Shown: piece by piece, positions 62,622-64,000 of the stretch
Numbering within the stretch: the first letter of the stretch is position 1
How the letters are laid out: each line of letters opens with the position of its first letter
Assembly: GCA_963573385.1 (NCBI GenBank)
Contig: CAUYLG010059311.1
Span: 105,277-169,276, forward strand
DNA: 64,000 nucleotides
Source of the DNA: Cacajao melanocephalus
Taxonomy: Eukaryota > Chordata > Mammalia > Primates > Pitheciidae
Reading direction: 5' to 3'
The notes under the pieces: model-generated
What the model was told of the DNA's origin: nothing
Databases searched by the model: none
Seen by the model: only the letters and a program-made list of their open reading frames with translations
Made by a program: the position numbers and the translations under genes

Positions 62622-64000
62622 GTACAGAAGATGGCAGAATAGGAACAGCTCTGGAGTGCAGTTCCCAGCAAGAATGCAGAGGGTGAGTGATCACTGCATT
62701 TCCAAATGAATTTTTACTGCCCACAGACCAGGAGATTCTGGGTGGAAAAGCACCACAAGTCTCCAGCACAGCTGTTTCAGCCGGCGCAGTGGGTCTCCAC
62801 ACAAAAACTCACACAAATCTGGGCACAGTTTCAACTGGCACCTGGAACACCTGGGAGACGGAGTCACCCATTCAACTGAAAAAAAAAAGGGGGCTGAAAC
62901 AGGGAGCCAGGTGATCTATCTTGGCAGGTCCCACCCCCATAAAGAACAGCAATCTGAAATGCTCTGGATTGAGAGTTTCACAGCAAGCACAGCTGGACCC
63001 AGGATGGTCCAGCTCTGTGGGGGGAAGGGTGTCCGCCATTACCCAGGCAGTCCACCACTACTGAGGCAGTTCACCATTACTGAGGCAGTCCACCATTATC
63101 AAGGCAGTCGCCATCACCGAGACAGTCCACCTATACATCTATAAACAAAACTGCAAGGAAGTTCACACAGCAGCTGGGAAGAGCCCATGGCAGCTCAGCA
63201 AAGCCTCTGCTGGCAGACTGTGACTAGGCTACCTTCTCGCTGGGCAGCACATCTCTGAAAAAGGCAACAGCATGTCAGGAACTTATAAATAAAGCCCCAC
63301 CTTCCCAGGACAGAGCACCTGGGAAAAAAAGGCGGTTATGAGTTCCGCTGCAGCAGACTTAAATGTACCTGCCCTGCAGCTCTGAACGGAACAACAGAGC
63401 TCACAGCTCAGCACCTGAGCTCCTATAAGAGATAGACTGTCTCCTTAAGCAGCTCCCTGACCCCCTTATATCCAAAGAGACACCTCATAAAGGAGAGCTC
63501 AGGCTGATATCTGGTGGGTATCCTTCTGGGACAAAGACAACAGAAGAAGAAACTGGCAGCAACCCTTACTGTTCTGCAGCCACTGCAGGTGATCCCCAGG
63601 CAAGCAGGGTCTGGAGTGGACCTCCAGCAGTCCTACAACAGAGGGGCCTGACTGTTAGAAGGAAAACTTAAAAAAAAGAAAGAATTTTATCATCAACAAA
63701 AAGGACATCCACTCAGAGACCCCATCCGAAAGTTATCAACTACAAAGACCATAGGTAGATAAATCCACAAAGATGGGTAGAAACCAGCACAAAAAGGATG
63801 AAAACACCCAAAACCAGAACGCTGCCCTCCTCTAAGGGATCACAGGTCCTCACCAGCAAGGGAACAAGGCTGGATGGAAAATGAGTCTGATGAATTGACA
63901 GAAACAGGCTTCAGAAAGTGGGTAATAACAAACTTCTCTGAGCTAAAAGAACATGTTCTAACCCAATGCAAAGAAACTAAGAACCTTGAAAAAAGGTTTA
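62622..64000 (+). mobile_element. L1 5' end: 5' UTR and broken ORF1 start (continues beyond window)
   Basis: Starts cagaagatggcagaatagga, a typical primate L1 5' terminus. The 5' UTR follows L1P order (agctctggagtgcagttccc, ctgttagaaggaaaactta) and holds an 18-bp tandem array at 63,029-63,130. ORF1's ATG at 63,773 opens MGRNQHKKDENTQNQNAALL and then meets TAA at 63,833; ORF1-like sequence continues (ctcaccagcaagggaacaag, gaacatgttctaacccaatg) to the window edge. An old, inactive copy, possibly full length outside the window. Confidence 0.9.
63029..63130 (+). repeat. 18-bp tandem repeat in the L1 5' UTR
   Basis: Five imperfect units of the form caccattactgaggcagtc in tandem, flanked by normal L1 5' UTR on both sides. 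Confidence 0.9.

Overview
This window is nuclear DNA from a simian primate. Two things show this. First, it carries 39 Alu or Alu-monomer copies, many with intact poly(A) tails and target-site duplications (TSDs), along with L1, L2, MIR, MaLR/ERV LTRs and fossil DNA transposons. Second, the only protein-coding gene is the 3' part of GATM (L-arginine:glycine amidinotransferase), with vertebrate GT-AG introns. Compared with the human protein as I remember it, the encoded segment carries roughly a dozen substitutions, so I favour a non-human primate. That inference rests on memory, not on an alignment.

Layout. Positions 1-2488 are GATM intron. Seven GATM exons follow on the + strand: 2489-2684, 3757-3947, 5198-5335, 5496-5660, 7189-7252, 8019-8135 and 9562-9674 (stop). 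They encode residues 97-423 of the 423-residue enzyme. The 3' UTR ends at an AATAAA signal at 10,639 with cleavage near 10,660. The first two exons and the promoter lie outside the window, to the left.

From 10.7 kb to 64 kb I see no functional coding gene, only layered repeats. Landmarks are: a Tigger remnant (11.35-12.13 kb); a hAT-type transposon with recognisable transposase remnants (15.6-18.0 kb), itself split by a U6 snRNA pseudogene plus an Alu; three L2 segments (18.6-19.4, 22.3-23.5, 58.0-58.65 kb); an MLT1 LTR carrying a hAT MITE with an 8-bp TSD (36.6-37.4 kb); a three-level LTR/LTR/Alu nest (43.4-45.2 kb); an HMGN2-type processed pseudogene cut in two by an LTR that itself holds an Alu (46.17-48.49 kb); an L1 3' segment (50.1-51.2 kb); an antisense MLT1 hosting a palindromic element (51.7-52.5 kb); a MaLR LTR that appears to have been moved as polyadenylated RNA by L1 and was later hit by an L1 (53.0-54.45 kb); a 5S rRNA pseudogene (59.58-59.69 kb); and the 5' end of an L1, with an 18-bp tandem repeat in its 5' UTR and a broken ORF1 start (62.62 kb to the window end).

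Functionally, only GATM is supported: it makes guanidinoacetate for creatine synthesis in the mitochondrial intermembrane space. Everything else is best read as a record of retrotransposition and DNA transposition. I saw no CRISPR-like, operon-like or otherwise new protein system. The most interesting items are the nested and chimeric retroposition events and two stretches of unexplained sequence with open frames (8.2-8.5 kb antisense, 39.9-40.2 kb).
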